Origin: an uncultured Bacteroidales bacterium
GTDB taxonomy: Bacteria > Bacteroidota > Bacteroidia > Bacteroidales > P3
NCBI GenBank assembly: GCA_900319865.1
Contig: ONQD01000043.1
Location: forward strand, 1-34,119
Direction of reading: 5' to 3'
Length of the DNA stretch: 34,119 nucleotides
The notes below the pieces were generated by a model. The model was not told the origin of the DNA. It searched no databases and saw only the letters and a list, made by a program, of their open reading frames with translations. This document shows, piece by piece, positions 16,334 to 24,878 of this stretch (positions within the stretch are counted from its first letter, which is position 1; each line of letters starts with the position of its first letter). The position numbers were made by a program, and so were the translations under genes.

Positions 16334-19300
16334 ATGAAAAAACAACTCTATCTTTGGCTGCTCACCGCAGCGTTTCTGCTGCCCGTTACGGGGAGGGCAC
16401 AAACGCCCTCTACGGGTGTCATCCTCATTGGCGATACCTCCAACATGGTGGTGGGTTCAACACATCTGCCATACGAATCGTCCTCCAGCAGCTACACCCA
16501 GCAGCTTGTATTGCGTAGCGAGCTCAACGGCGAAGCCATCATTTCCGGCATCGACCTCTATTGTGCCAATCCCAGCACCGCAGGCCGTGGGGGATGTACC
16601 ATCTATTTGGCCAACACCTATGTGTCCCGACTGGACAGCATGGTGCATTTCGGAGCCACGTTCCAAGCGGTGGCGTATACTTCTCTGGCTTGCACCGCTG
16701 GTTGGAACCACTACGACTTCGACTCCGCGTTCCACTACAACGGCTTGGGCAACCTCATTGTGGCTTTCGACTGTCCCTGGGGCATCGACAGCTACGGCGG
16801 TGGCGATTTTTATTGCGAGCAGACTCAAAACAGCTCACGCTACGACCACACCCAATTGCAATACCTCTCCTACAGCCACACCTATGGCACTCCCTACCGT
16901 AACGTCATGCGGCTGCACACCCAACCCGTCCCACCCGCTGTGGCAAGCTGCCCGCCGCCCACCCTGTGGGTCGACTCTCTGGGTGCCGATGCCGTAAAGC
17001 TGAAGTGGAGTCCTGGCTATCAGGACACTTCGTGGACCGTCGAATGCCTCACCGACGGCGATACCGCCTGGCGTTCCAGCGGCTTGGTGTGGGGCGATAC
17101 CTCCTACACCATGACCGGCCTCTCGCCCAACACCCACTACACCTTCCGCCTCACCGCCTTTTGCACCTCCTCTTCCACCCCGGTATTGAAACACGTGTTG
17201 ACCAACTGCACCCACGCCCCACTGCCCTATGCCGAAAACCTCGAAAGCTCGTGGGGCATGCCCTCATGCTGGTACACCACCCCGGGAACGGATGGAGACT
17301 TTCCCGTCGTCTCTTCCAGACTAAGCCACTCCTCTTCCCGGTCGGTCCGGTTGCAGGGCGGAGCTGTGGTGTTGCCCGCCTTCAACGCGCCGCCCGACAG
17401 CCTGGAGCTCTATTTCTGGGCTAGAAGCAACGGCGGCTCCATCCGCAACCTCTATATAGGCATGGTGACCGACCCGCTGGATATGTCTACCTTTGTGCCT
17501 CTGGACACGTTGTTTGTGACAAACTATTCGCATTGGTTTTCTGCTGCGGTGCGTACCGACCGCTATCACCGTCCGTCAGGTCGTTTGGCCATCATCACCG
17601 CCGACCCTCTGAACACTTGGATGTTTATCGACGACATCGAGGTGAGCCGTATGGTGCCTTGCGAGGCTCTGGCATCGGCCACGCTCGATTGGAAAACCGA
17701 CACTGCCGCCCTCGTCCGCTGGACCGACACTGTGGGGGCGGTCTACTATGATGTGGCCTACGGCCCTGCCGGCTTTGTGCCCGACTCATCCACCATCGTC
17801 ACCAATGTGCGCACCGACAGCCTCCGGCTCACCGGTCTCACACCCTACACACAGTACGACGTGTATGTGCGGCCCGAGTGCGGCAGCTACACCACCCACT
17901 GGTCGCCCGTCATGACTTTCCGCACCCTTTGCAGCCTGCTCGACACACTGCCTCTGGTCGAGGATTTCAATTCCTACCCCGTCGGCACCAACCCCACCGC
18001 CATCCCCTGCTGGCAGGGAAGGGTAGGCATGAACACCACTATCCTCAATCTTTCCGCCGATGCCCATTCGGGCTCCAGCGTCATGCGTTTTGAATGGAGC
18101 ATATACGAGGATGTGGTCGACCAAAAGCTTGTCCTCCCAGCAATCAACTCCACCCTGCTACCCCTCAACACTCTCCAGCTCTCTTTCTGGGCCAAGAACA
18201 TCGAAAACACCTACAACCGCTACGACCTGGCCCGCGTGGTGGTGGGCGTGATGGATGACCCCGATGTCGACTCCTCCTTCCACGCCATAGACACAGTGAA
18301 TATCACTGGCGAGGAATGGTTCCGCTACGATGTGCCCCTCACCGCCTATAGTGGCTCGGGCAAATACATCGCCGTTTTGAGCTGTCCCGGCATTGGCGAA
18401 AACGACAACTGGCTTGCCTACTTCGACGATGTGTCTATCAACTTTGCCGCCCCCTGCGCCAACATTACGGGCCTCTCCCTGACCGGACTTACCGCCACTT
18501 CGGTATCGCTGCAATGGGATGCCGCCGACAGCGGCACAGTGTGGCACACCTTTATCGATACCTCCGCCAACGCCTCGCCGGTGGCCGGTTCGGCTCAACT
18601 CACCTCTCCCTCCTGCACCCTCGACGGCCTTACCGCAGGCACGCCCTACTATGTGTGGGTGCGCGCCGTCTGTCCCAAGGGCGACACCTCCGGCTGGGAA
18701 GGCCCCATGCAGGTGGTGCCCGGCACTTGGAACATGCGCCCCAACAAGCACGACACACTCTCTATGTGCGGCGTGAGCCTGTACGACAATGGCGGCCCTG
18801 CGGGCGACTTCAGCAACCAGCACTCCCAACTGGTCATCCTCCCCGACATGCCCGGCCATCTGGTTAGCCTCAGCGGCTTCTCGCATTGCGGTGGCAGCTC
18901 CGAACTCACCATCTACGACGGTGTGGGCACCTCGGGAGCCATGCTCTGGACCTCGGGTCTCAACAACAACTACACTATCAACATCGACCCCATCCTTTCC
19001 TCCTCTGGGGCTTTGACCATCACATTCGACGGCTGGGCGGCCTTCTACACCTACGAGGGCTTTGCGCTGCAGGTGAGCTGTGTGCCCGACACCTGCATCA
19101 TCCACAACCTGCAACTCGACACCTCCGCCTTGTCCGACAGCTCGCTCTCCATCACCTGGCAGTGCAACGGTGCTTCGCTCTACCAAGTGGAATACGGCCC
19201 TGCGGGCTTCACCCCCGGCAGCGGCACCATCGACAGCACCACCTCCAACCACTTCACCATTCCCGCACTCCACAGCCTCGACCGCCTCGAAGTGCATGTG

Positions 19301-21058
19301 CGCAGCATCTGCGGCGTGGGCGACACCGGCCAATGGGTGAGCGGCTTTTTCTCCACCCAGCTCTGCGGCGATGCCGTCTATCGCGAAAACTTCGACAGCA
19401 CCCTCTACCAAAACTCCACACCCTCTATGCCCATTGGCTTCAACGGCATGCCCTACAGCTATGTGCAAACCCTCATCGACTCGGCTCATCTGGCCGGTCT
19501 CGAGGGGGGCATCACCGCTCTTGCATTCCGCCCGGCCGACATTATCGCCGCCGACCACCATAACAACATCAGTGTCTTTCTGGCCAATGTGCCCGACACC
19601 GCCTTCTTCTCCGGCCCTATTATGCCCGATGCGGGCCATCGGTTCGTAAAAGTCATCGACTCGGCCAATTTCTGCCACAATGCCACTACCGACTGGCAGC
19701 TCTTCAGTTTCGACCGCCCCTTTATGTGGGACGGCCACCAGAACCTCCTTGTCGCCGTGCGGCGGCAGGACGGCGGCAGCGGCCTTCGCACCGAGTATGC
19801 CAGCCACTACCGCTATTCCGACTATAGGGACGACATCCATCGTAGCTACGTCATCACAACCGATGTCCCCATCAGCCTCGACAGCACCATCCCCGGCGGC
19901 TACGGCACCTATTATATGGGCGACATGCGCCTCTACACCAACACTTGCCATCTGCCCCTTTGCGCACCTCCATCCATCGACTCCGTCGTGACCCACTACG
20001 AGTCCGCCACCATCCACTGGAGCGGCTCCGGCAGCGACTACCAGCTCACCCTCTCGCCCGGCTACCCGTCGCCGGTGTCCGTCAGCGGCAACAGCTATAC
20101 CTTCACAGGTTTATTGCCCGCCACTACCTACCAGCTGTCGCTGCGGCAAAACTGCACCGCCGACAGTCTCGGCTTTAGCGACTGGGCATCTGTCAGCATC
20201 GTCACCGACTCCTTCTACTGCCCGCCCCCCGACAGCGTACGCGTTTACGACATCACACACAACTCCGCCACGTTCAACTGGTCCGCTTCGGGCAACGACA
20301 GCCTTTGGCGCATCGAGGTGTGGCAACCCGGCGACCGTCACATGGCCTACACCGTCACCCAGCACCCCTACACCATCGAGGGACTTGCCTCCGGTAGCGA
20401 ATACCTCGCCTACGTGCATGGCTATTGTGGCAGCAACAACCAAATCGACGGCCTCTGGAGCGACACCCTGCGGTTCTCCACCCTCGCCTGTCCCGCTGTG
20501 ACGGGCTTGGACACCTCCGCCCTTACCCCCACCTCTGTCGCACTTGTCTGGAATGCTGAACCTCTGGCCCAGGACTACATTGTAGAGTATGGCCCCGCGG
20601 GCTACACCCCCGGCTCTGGCTCTGAGCTGTATGTCTCCACCAACAGCTGCACCATCCCCGGGCTCTCTCCCGCCACCGCCTACGACTTCCACGTTCGCAC
20701 TCGCTGTGCCGACGACTGGCTGGCCCTCGAGGTGGCCTCTCTCCTCAATGTCGTCACCCCACAGCCTGCCGGCATCGACTCTCCCGAATCCTCCGAAACT
20801 AAATTCTCCGCGACGCTGGTCCCCAACCCCGCCAAGGATGTCACTTCCCTCATTCTTGAAGGATTGCCCTCACGCTACAAAGGCGCTATCGACATCACGG
20901 TATCCGACCTCACCGGCCGCGAGGTGTTGGTACGCAGCATCAACTGCAATGGCGGTTGCAGCCTTTCGCTCGACCTCAACAACCTGTCGCAAGGAGCCTA
21001 CTTCGTCCGCATAGCCTGCAACGGCATGTCTGTGGTACGCAAACTCATCGTCAAGTAG
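16334..21058 (+). CDS. Giant multidomain T9SS surface protein with FN3, MAM-like and CUB-like domains
   Basis: 1574 residues, exported by a signal peptide (1-22, ending VTGRA). Approximate order: jelly-roll module 25-195; FN3 205-293; MAM/choice-of-anchor-like 296-445; FN3 446-535; second MAM-like 540-705; FN3 706-800; CUB-like 806-915 (FSHCGGSSELTIYDGVGTSG); FN3 915-1010; second jelly-roll module 1015-1205; three FN3 1210-1475; T9SS type A sorting domain 1490-1574 (LVPNPAKDVTSLIL, ending VVRKLIVK). Three FN3 domains share the motif YGPAG(F/Y)(T/V)P near residues 477, 954 and 1420. Probable role: adhesion or matrix/glycan binding on the cell surface. Codon use is strongly C-ending, so long antisense open frames appear. 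It stands alone, followed by a REP-like element and a long hairpin. Confidence 0.93.
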   Translation: MKKQLYLWLLTAAFLLPVTGRAQTPSTGVILIGDTSNMVVGSTHLPYESSSSSYTQQLVLRSELNGEAIISGIDLYCANPSTAGRGGCTIYLANTYVSRLDSMVHFGATFQAVAYTSLACTAGWNHYDFDSAFHYNGLGNLIVAFDCPWGIDSYGGGDFYCEQTQNSSRYDHTQLQYLSYSHTYGTPYRNVMRLHTQPVPPAVASCPPPTLWVDSLGADAVKLKWSPGYQDTSWTVECLTDGDTAWRSSGLVWGDTSYTMTGLSPNTHYTFRLTAFCTSSSTPVLKHVLTNCTHAPLPYAENLESSWGMPSCWYTTPGTDGDFPVVSSRLSHSSSRSVRLQGGAVVLPAFNAPPDSLELYFWARSNGGSIRNLYIGMVTDPLDMSTFVPLDTLFVTNYSHWFSAAVRTDRYHRPSGRLAIITADPLNTWMFIDDIEVSRMVPCEALASATLDWKTDTAALVRWTDTVGAVYYDVAYGPAGFVPDSSTIVTNVRTDSLRLTGLTPYTQYDVYVRPECGSYTTHWSPVMTFRTLCSLLDTLPLVEDFNSYPVGTNPTAIPCWQGRVGMNTTILNLSADAHSGSSVMRFEWSIYEDVVDQKLVLPAINSTLLPLNTLQLSFWAKNIENTYNRYDLARVVVGVMDDPDVDSSFHAIDTVNITGEEWFRYDVPLTAYSGSGKYIAVLSCPGIGENDNWLAYFDDVSINFAAPCANITGLSLTGLTATSVSLQWDAADSGTVWHTFIDTSANASPVAGSAQLTSPSCTLDGLTAGTPYYVWVRAVCPKGDTSGWEGPMQVVPGTWNMRPNKHDTLSMCGVSLYDNGGPAGDFSNQHSQLVILPDMPGHLVSLSGFSHCGGSSELTIYDGVGTSGAMLWTSGLNNNYTINIDPILSSSGALTITFDGWAAFYTYEGFALQVSCVPDTCIIHNLQLDTSALSDSSLSITWQCNGASLYQVEYGPAGFTPGSGTIDSTTSNHFTIPALHSLDRLEVHVRSICGVGDTGQWVSGFFSTQLCGDAVYRENFDSTLYQNSTPSMPIGFNGMPYSYVQTLIDSAHLAGLEGGITALAFRPADIIAADHHNNISVFLANVPDTAFFSGPIMPDAGHRFVKVIDSANFCHNATTDWQLFSFDRPFMWDGHQNLLVAVRRQDGGSGLRTEYASHYRYSDYRDDIHRSYVITTDVPISLDSTIPGGYGTYYMGDMRLYTNTCHLPLCAPPSIDSVVTHYESATIHWSGSGSDYQLTLSPGYPSPVSVSGNSYTFTGLLPATTYQLSLRQNCTADSLGFSDWASVSIVTDSFYCPPPDSVRVYDITHNSATFNWSASGNDSLWRIEVWQPGDRHMAYTVTQHPYTIEGLASGSEYLAYVHGYCGSNNQIDGLWSDTLRFSTLACPAVTGLDTSALTPTSVALVWNAEPLAQDYIVEYGPAGYTPGSGSELYVSTNSCTIPGLSPATAYDFHVRTRCADDWLALEVASLLNVVTPQPAGIDSPESSETKFSATLVPNPAKDVTSLILEGLPSRYKGAIDITVSDLTGREVLVRSINCNGGCSLSLDLNNLSQGAYFVRIACNGMSVVRKLIVK

Positions 21059-21071
21059 CTTTCTCATTATA

Positions 21072-21170
21072 GGGGACTTCTATTAATTGCCTCGAAGAGG
21101 CACACTCTCAATAACCCCGCACGTAGTGTGGGGATAATAAGCAACATAGAAACAGCGTCCCGGAGGGACT
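21072..21170 (-). repeat. REP-like hairpin element, copy B (inverted)
   Basis: Reading the plus strand: end box GGGGACTTCT (21072-21081), hairpin TGCCTC-GAA-GAGGCA (21088-21102), hairpin CCCCGCAC-GTA-GTGTGGGG with one wobble (21115-21133), then GTCCC-GGA-GGGAC (21157-21169). Order and end box match copies A and C in reverse, while the stem sequences of the two inner hairpins differ. Confidence 0.7.
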
Positions 21171-21196
21171 CAAAAGAGAATTTTTAGAAGTTCCTT

Positions 21197-21257
21197 ATAT
21201 ATTTCGCCAGGCTACCACCTCAGATTCTGTCTGCAGCGGTAGCCTGGCGAAGTGTAT
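21197..21257 (+). terminator. Long stem-loop after the adhesin gene
   Basis: TTCGCCAGGCTACC (21203-21216) pairs perfectly with GGTAGCCTGGCGAA (21238-21251). Six further pairs, two of them G-U, extend the stem outward to about 20 bp around a 21-nt loop. The G-U pairs favour folding as plus-strand RNA. It lies 140 bp after the adhesin stop. Terminator or messenger-stabilising structure. Confidence 0.55.
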
Positions 21258-21616
21258 ATCCCAAATCTATCCCTTCCACCTATACCTCCTCCTACCTCTG
21301 CAGCCAACAGCCCCGTAACGTATGTTCCGCGATAAAATGTTGTAAATTAACTTGCCTCATGCCGCTCCGAGCAGCATCACACACCCGGTTCCGAAATAAT
21401 TCGTATATTTGCACCCAACAAACAAGGGCCATCGTAATATCGAAACAGCTGATATTGAAAGGCAAATGCAGAAACAGCCCCGTCCGTCGGCATCCGTGAT
21501 GCCAACGGCGTAGCCGTTGCCGAAGGAGCCTTCACCATCCGCCACAAAACGCCAACGGCTCAGGCACAGGCACAGGCCAATCGATATATAGCCCCTATAA
21601 TAAAACACACCGCAAC

Positions 21617-22471
21617 ATGGACAAGATAAAGATACACGTTTTGCGTACAGGCGAAGTGAGAGTGTCGCCCTACCTGCCGTTTGGGGGCGACAACTGCAGC
21701 CTTCTCAAGGCGTCGGGCATCACCACACCCAAAAGCCAATGGCTGTGGCTACCTGTGTTCTGCTTCCTGATAGAGCATCCCAAAGGCCTCCTGCTATTCG
21801 ATACCGGATGGCACAGGGACATGTCGCCCAACGGAGTGTTCGACAAACAGGCACAGATACACTCGCTGGGCTCCTGGATGCTCTACCAAGTAAACCAAGG
21901 GCGCATAGCCCCGGGCGAAGCCATCGACGAACAGCTGCAACAACTGGGCATCAGCCCCGCCACCCTCGACTACGTACTGCTCTCCCACCTCGACTGCGAC
22001 CACGCCAACGGGCTCCGCGCCGTGAAGGAAGCAAAACACATACTCGTCTCCAAAGCCGAACTGGAAGGCACTCGGCAAAGGAGACTCCAAACCCGCATCC
22101 GTTTCCAACCCCGCTGGTGGCAAGGCGTGGACCTGCAAACCTTCGACTGGAACGGCAAGGAAGGCCCCGTCGGCTTGTCGTTCGACCTCTGGGGCGACGG
22201 CAGCGTCGTCATGGTCAACATCCCCGGCCACACCCGCGGCCTCTGCGCCCTAAAAGTGAAAAACAGCAACGGCCGCTTCGCACTCCTCTTTGCCGACGGC
22301 GGCTACGCCACCCGGTCGTGGCGCGGCATGATAACCAGCGGCATCGCCCTCGACAAAAACCTGCAACACCTCTCCCTGCAATGGATACGCGAACAAAGCC
22401 TCTCGGCCCTCTGCGTAGAGTCGCTGGCCTCACACGACCCCGACATACAACCCCACACAATAGAATTCTGA
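21617..22471 (+). CDS. Metallo-beta-lactamase-fold hydrolase (AHL-lactonase-like)
   Basis: A 284-residue soluble protein of the MBL superfamily, closest in layout to N-acyl-homoserine-lactone lactonases. FLIEHPKGLLLFDTGWH (50-66) is the usual beta strand with D-T-G. The metal motif is LSHLDCDHANGL, with HLDCDH at 124-129: the second His of the common HxHxDH is Asp. GHTRG (204-208) gives the third metal His, and FADGGY (225-230) the bridging Asp. A final His is in SHDPDIQPHTIEF. The His-to-Asp form occurs in a recognised subgroup, so activity is plausible, but the substrate is open (lactones or other esters). It lies upstream of the Vsr gene, about 150 bp away, without obvious coupling. Confidence 0.85.
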   Translation: MDKIKIHVLRTGEVRVSPYLPFGGDNCSLLKASGITTPKSQWLWLPVFCFLIEHPKGLLLFDTGWHRDMSPNGVFDKQAQIHSLGSWMLYQVNQGRIAPGEAIDEQLQQLGISPATLDYVLLSHLDCDHANGLRAVKEAKHILVSKAELEGTRQRRLQTRIRFQPRWWQGVDLQTFDWNGKEGPVGLSFDLWGDGSVVMVNIPGHTRGLCALKVKNSNGRFALLFADGGYATRSWRGMITSGIALDKNLQHLSLQWIREQSLSALCVESLASHDPDIQPHTIEF

Positions 22472-22625
22472 CACACCCCCGCCCCCTCCCGCCTTCGCTA
22501 TCTCTTGAGCCGTTCCTCAGCTCTTATTAAGCTTCTCTTCACCGCCAGAATGGACAAAAAGTAGCGAAGTAGTGGACAGACCATGAAAGGGAATGGGGGG
22601 CGAAACGAACAAACGAACAAACGCA

Positions 22626-23144
22626 ATGACCGACACAATGACACCCGAACAGCGGCACCGCTGCATGTCGCACATACACAGTCGGGGCACCAAGCCCGAG
22701 CTGAAGGTGAGGCAGTGGCTGTGGCACCACGGCTACCGCTACCGACTGAATGTGAAGAGTGTGCCCGGAAAGCCGGACATCGTTATGCGGCCCTACCGCA
22801 CAGCCATATTCGTGAACGGGTGCTTTTGGCACGGCCATGAGGGCTGTGCCACCTTCAGGATGCCGAAAAGCAACACCCCCTTTTGGGAAGCCAAGATAGC
22901 ACGCAACCGGCAACGCGACCGCGAGAACTACGACCTGCTGTACCGCAACGGGTGGAACGTGATAGTGATATGGGAGTGCCAACTGAAACCCAACGCCATA
23001 GAGCACACCATGAGGGAGGTGGAGGTGCTGCTGAACGAGAATATGCTTTCGCGTTTCAAACATGCCTCGGTGCAGTATGCCGACGAGGAGGCACTGCCCC
23101 TGGCCGCCGAAGGAGAGGAAGACTATAACACCAACAAACAATAA
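22626..23144 (+). CDS. vsr: Very short patch repair (Vsr) DNA mismatch endonuclease
   Basis: Nicks DNA 5' of the T in T:G mismatches that arise when 5-methylcytosine deaminates, starting very-short-patch repair. 172 residues against ~150 in the family. MSHIHSRGTKPELKVRQWLW is the N-terminal signature. VPGKPDIVMRPYRTAIFVNG contains the catalytic Asp. GCFWHGHEGC and the later IWECQLK supply the structural zinc ligands, and FWEAKIARNRQRDRENYDLL matches the helical core. The start is uncertain: 22626 (MTDTMTPEQ) is preferred over an upstream in-frame ATG at 22593, and 22638 is also possible. vsr usually sits next to a dcm-type cytosine methyltransferase, but none is in this window. The ogt gene starts 38 bp downstream on the same strand. 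Confidence 0.92.
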   Translation: MTDTMTPEQRHRCMSHIHSRGTKPELKVRQWLWHHGYRYRLNVKSVPGKPDIVMRPYRTAIFVNGCFWHGHEGCATFRMPKSNTPFWEAKIARNRQRDRENYDLLYRNGWNVIVIWECQLKPNAIEHTMREVEVLLNENMLSRFKHASVQYADEEALPLAAEGEEDYNTNKQ

Positions 23145-23182
23145 CGACGCTCCAGACCCACTGGAAATAAACGACACACACC

Positions 23183-23776
23183 ATGCAACCTGAAACTGAA
23201 CAACCGACACAGACACCCAGACCCGACAACCATTTCGAGACCTTGCACCCCCGGGCCAAAAGCCCTGCCGATGGCACTGCCGCCCGAAAGCCCGAAGGGG
23301 CAGGCGAAGAGAGGAGCCGCGCGATTTACCACTCGCCGCTGGGGCCTATAGTGCTGGAGGGCTGCGGGGGACGGCTGACGGGACTGCGCTTTGAGGCGAA
23401 GAACTTACCCCCTACGGGCGAAGGAGAGGCAATGCTGGACGAGGCCCGCCGTTGGCTGGATTGCTATTTCGAGGGGAAGATACCCAACTGGATGCCGCAC
23501 CTGCAGTTGGAGGGCACCCCGTTCCAACAAAGGGTGTGGCAAGAGCTGATGCACATTCCATACGGGCGAACCGTGAGCTACGGCCAACTGGCGGAGAAGA
23601 TAGGTTGCCGCTCGGCCCAGGCTGTGGGCGGGGCGGTGGGGAGAAATCCCGTTGCCATAATAGTGCCGTGCCACAGGGTGGTGGGTGCAGACGGGACACT
23701 GACGGGCTTTGCCTACGGACTGGAACGGAAAAGGTGGCTGCTGACGCATGAGGCACAGACAACCATTGCCACCTGA
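23183..23776 (+). CDS. ogt: Methylated-DNA--[protein]-cysteine S-methyltransferase
   Basis: Suicide repair protein that moves methyl or alkyl groups from O6-alkylguanine to its own cysteine. The active site PCHRVV is at 162-167, with acceptor Cys163. The helix-turn-helix and arginine finger region is GTPFQQRVWQELMHIPYGRT followed by SYGQLAEKIGCRSAQAVGGA. Residues ~47 onward (IYHSPLGPIVLEG) form the usual N-terminal ribonuclease-like domain. Ahead of it are about 45 extra hydrophilic residues rich in Pro, Glu and Arg, not typical of the family. The true start could lie further in, but no ATG is present before the conserved part. It follows vsr by 38 bp, probably in one transcript; both proteins prevent mutations passing through G:T mispairs. 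Confidence 0.95.
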   Translation: MQPETEQPTQTPRPDNHFETLHPRAKSPADGTAARKPEGAGEERSRAIYHSPLGPIVLEGCGGRLTGLRFEAKNLPPTGEGEAMLDEARRWLDCYFEGKIPNWMPHLQLEGTPFQQRVWQELMHIPYGRTVSYGQLAEKIGCRSAQAVGGAVGRNPVAIIVPCHRVVGADGTLTGFAYGLERKRWLLTHEAQTTIAT

Positions 23777-23937
23777 GGAAGCCAACCCATGGGCACAAAC
23801 TGTGTAGGCACGCCGGAAGCCGGCGCGACACAAGGGCGGACAGGAAGCGGGAGGCTCACAAGCCATGGAACAGACAGAACGGAATGCGCAATAACGACAA
23901 ACAACAGAAAGAAATAATATACAAACAATAAACGAAA

Positions 23938-24711
23938 ATGCTTGGAGCAATAGTAGGCGACATTGTAGGGTCGCGTTTTGAATTCGACAATATACACACA
24001 AAGCAGTTTGAGCTGTTCGGCAACGGGTGCAGCTTTACCGACGACACCATCTGTACCTGTGCGGTGGCGGACGCGGCGATGAACAAGAAGAGCTACCGCG
24101 ACACGCTGCTGGAATGGTGCCGCCGTTATCCAAACCCCAAGGGGGCTTACGGAGGCTCGTTTGCCCGGTGGATACATAGTGCTGTCCCACAACCGTACAA
24201 TAGTTTCGGTAACGGGTCGGCCATGAGGGTGAGTGCCGTGGGATGGCTTTTTGGCACAATGGAAGAGGTGATGGAGCAGGCACGGCTCAGTGCCGAACCC
24301 ACACACAACCATCCCGAAGGCATAAAGGGAGCGCAGGCCACAGCGAGCGCCGTTTTCCTGCTTCGCCACGCGAGAAGCAAAGACGATGTGAAGCGGTATT
24401 TGGAAAACACCTTCGGCTACCGGCTTGACTACACGGTTGACTATCTGAGATGCCACAACAGTTTTGACGAGACATGCCAGGTCACCGTGCCGCAAGCGAT
24501 AGTTTGTTTTATGGAAAGCAACGGCTTTGAGGATGCCATACGCAATGCCATAAGCATTGGAGGCGACAGCGACACCATAGGGGCCATAACGGGAGCACTG
24601 GCAGAAGCGTTCTACACCGTTCCAGACGACATCCGGACCAAAGCCCTGACCTATCTCGACCCGGCGATGAAGCAAATACTATCGCAATTCGGCATGATTA
24701 CGGGAGAATGA
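23938..24711 (+). CDS. ADP-ribosylglycohydrolase family protein
   Basis: A 257-residue all-helical enzyme of the DraG/ARH family, which removes ADP-ribose from proteins (or, in some members, from nucleic acids or O-acetyl-ADP-ribose) using two Mg ions. The starting motif MLGAIVGDIVGSRFE is typical. Metal ligands appear in FTDDT (33-37) and in GGDSDTIGAITGALAEA (from residue 208). The middle holds GNGSAMRVSAVGW, another conserved segment. The protein is near full length for the short bacterial branch. No nitrogenase or ADP-ribosyltransferase partner is in the window. Its place after vsr and ogt (161-bp gap) may point to reversal of ADP-ribosylation linked to DNA damage, but this is inference. 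A possible hairpin with GCGCCC/GGGCGC arms lies just after the stop (about 24733-24762). Confidence 0.92.
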   Translation: MLGAIVGDIVGSRFEFDNIHTKQFELFGNGCSFTDDTICTCAVADAAMNKKSYRDTLLEWCRRYPNPKGAYGGSFARWIHSAVPQPYNSFGNGSAMRVSAVGWLFGTMEEVMEQARLSAEPTHNHPEGIKGAQATASAVFLLRHARSKDDVKRYLENTFGYRLDYTVDYLRCHNSFDETCQVTVPQAIVCFMESNGFEDAIRNAISIGGDSDTIGAITGALAEAFYTVPDDIRTKALTYLDPAMKQILSQFGMITGE

Positions 24712-24823
24712 ACAGCCCTGCACAAAATAAAAGCGCCCTTACCCAGACCGTTGGCAGGGGCGCATTTACATAGATGATGGACCGAAAAAACAGCGGCGGG
24801 GGAAATATTTTTTTGAAAAAAAG

Positions 24824-24864
24824 TTGCGGAATCAAAAATAATGTGTAACTTTGCATCACAAAGT
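24824..24864 (+). promoter_or_regulatory. Promoter with 17-bp dyad operator
   Basis: TTG (24824-24826), a 19-bp spacer and TAACTTTG (24846-24853) form a consensus Bacteroidetes promoter. The dyad ACTTTG-CATCA-CAAAGT (24848-24864) overlaps the -7 box and extends past it. A closely similar dyad overlaps the creD promoter at 25859-25875. Binding there by the regulator encoded at 25514-25840 would block transcription start. Confidence 0.72.
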
Positions 24865-24878
24865 ACTCTTAGAATATT

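Larger units (their letters stand above)
21059..21616. other. Intergenic region with REP-like element, long hairpin and a promoter
   Basis: A 558-bp region. From left: REP-like copy B (21072-21170), the 20-bp hairpin (21197-21257), and a TATATTTG -7 box at 21404-21411 which probably drives the MBL-fold gene through a ~200-nt leader. That leader contains two adjacent small perfect hairpins, GGCATC-CGT-GATGCC and CAACGGC-GTA-GCCGTTG (about 21489-21517). An 83-codon minus-strand frame at 21357-21608 has no family resemblance. Confidence 0.5.

Noticed and set aside
18158-20017. 619-codon minus-strand open frame inside the adhesin
   Set aside because: A shadow of the C-ending codon bias of the T9SS adhesin; its product is Gly/Val/Ala/His-rich and has no promoter or recognisable domain.
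21357-21608. 83-codon minus-strand frame
   Set aside because: Covers the predicted promoter and leader of the MBL-fold gene and has no recognisable domain.
23713-24675. 320-codon minus-strand open frame
   Set aside because: Antisense to the ADP-ribosylglycohydrolase gene, whose metal motifs fix the coding strand.
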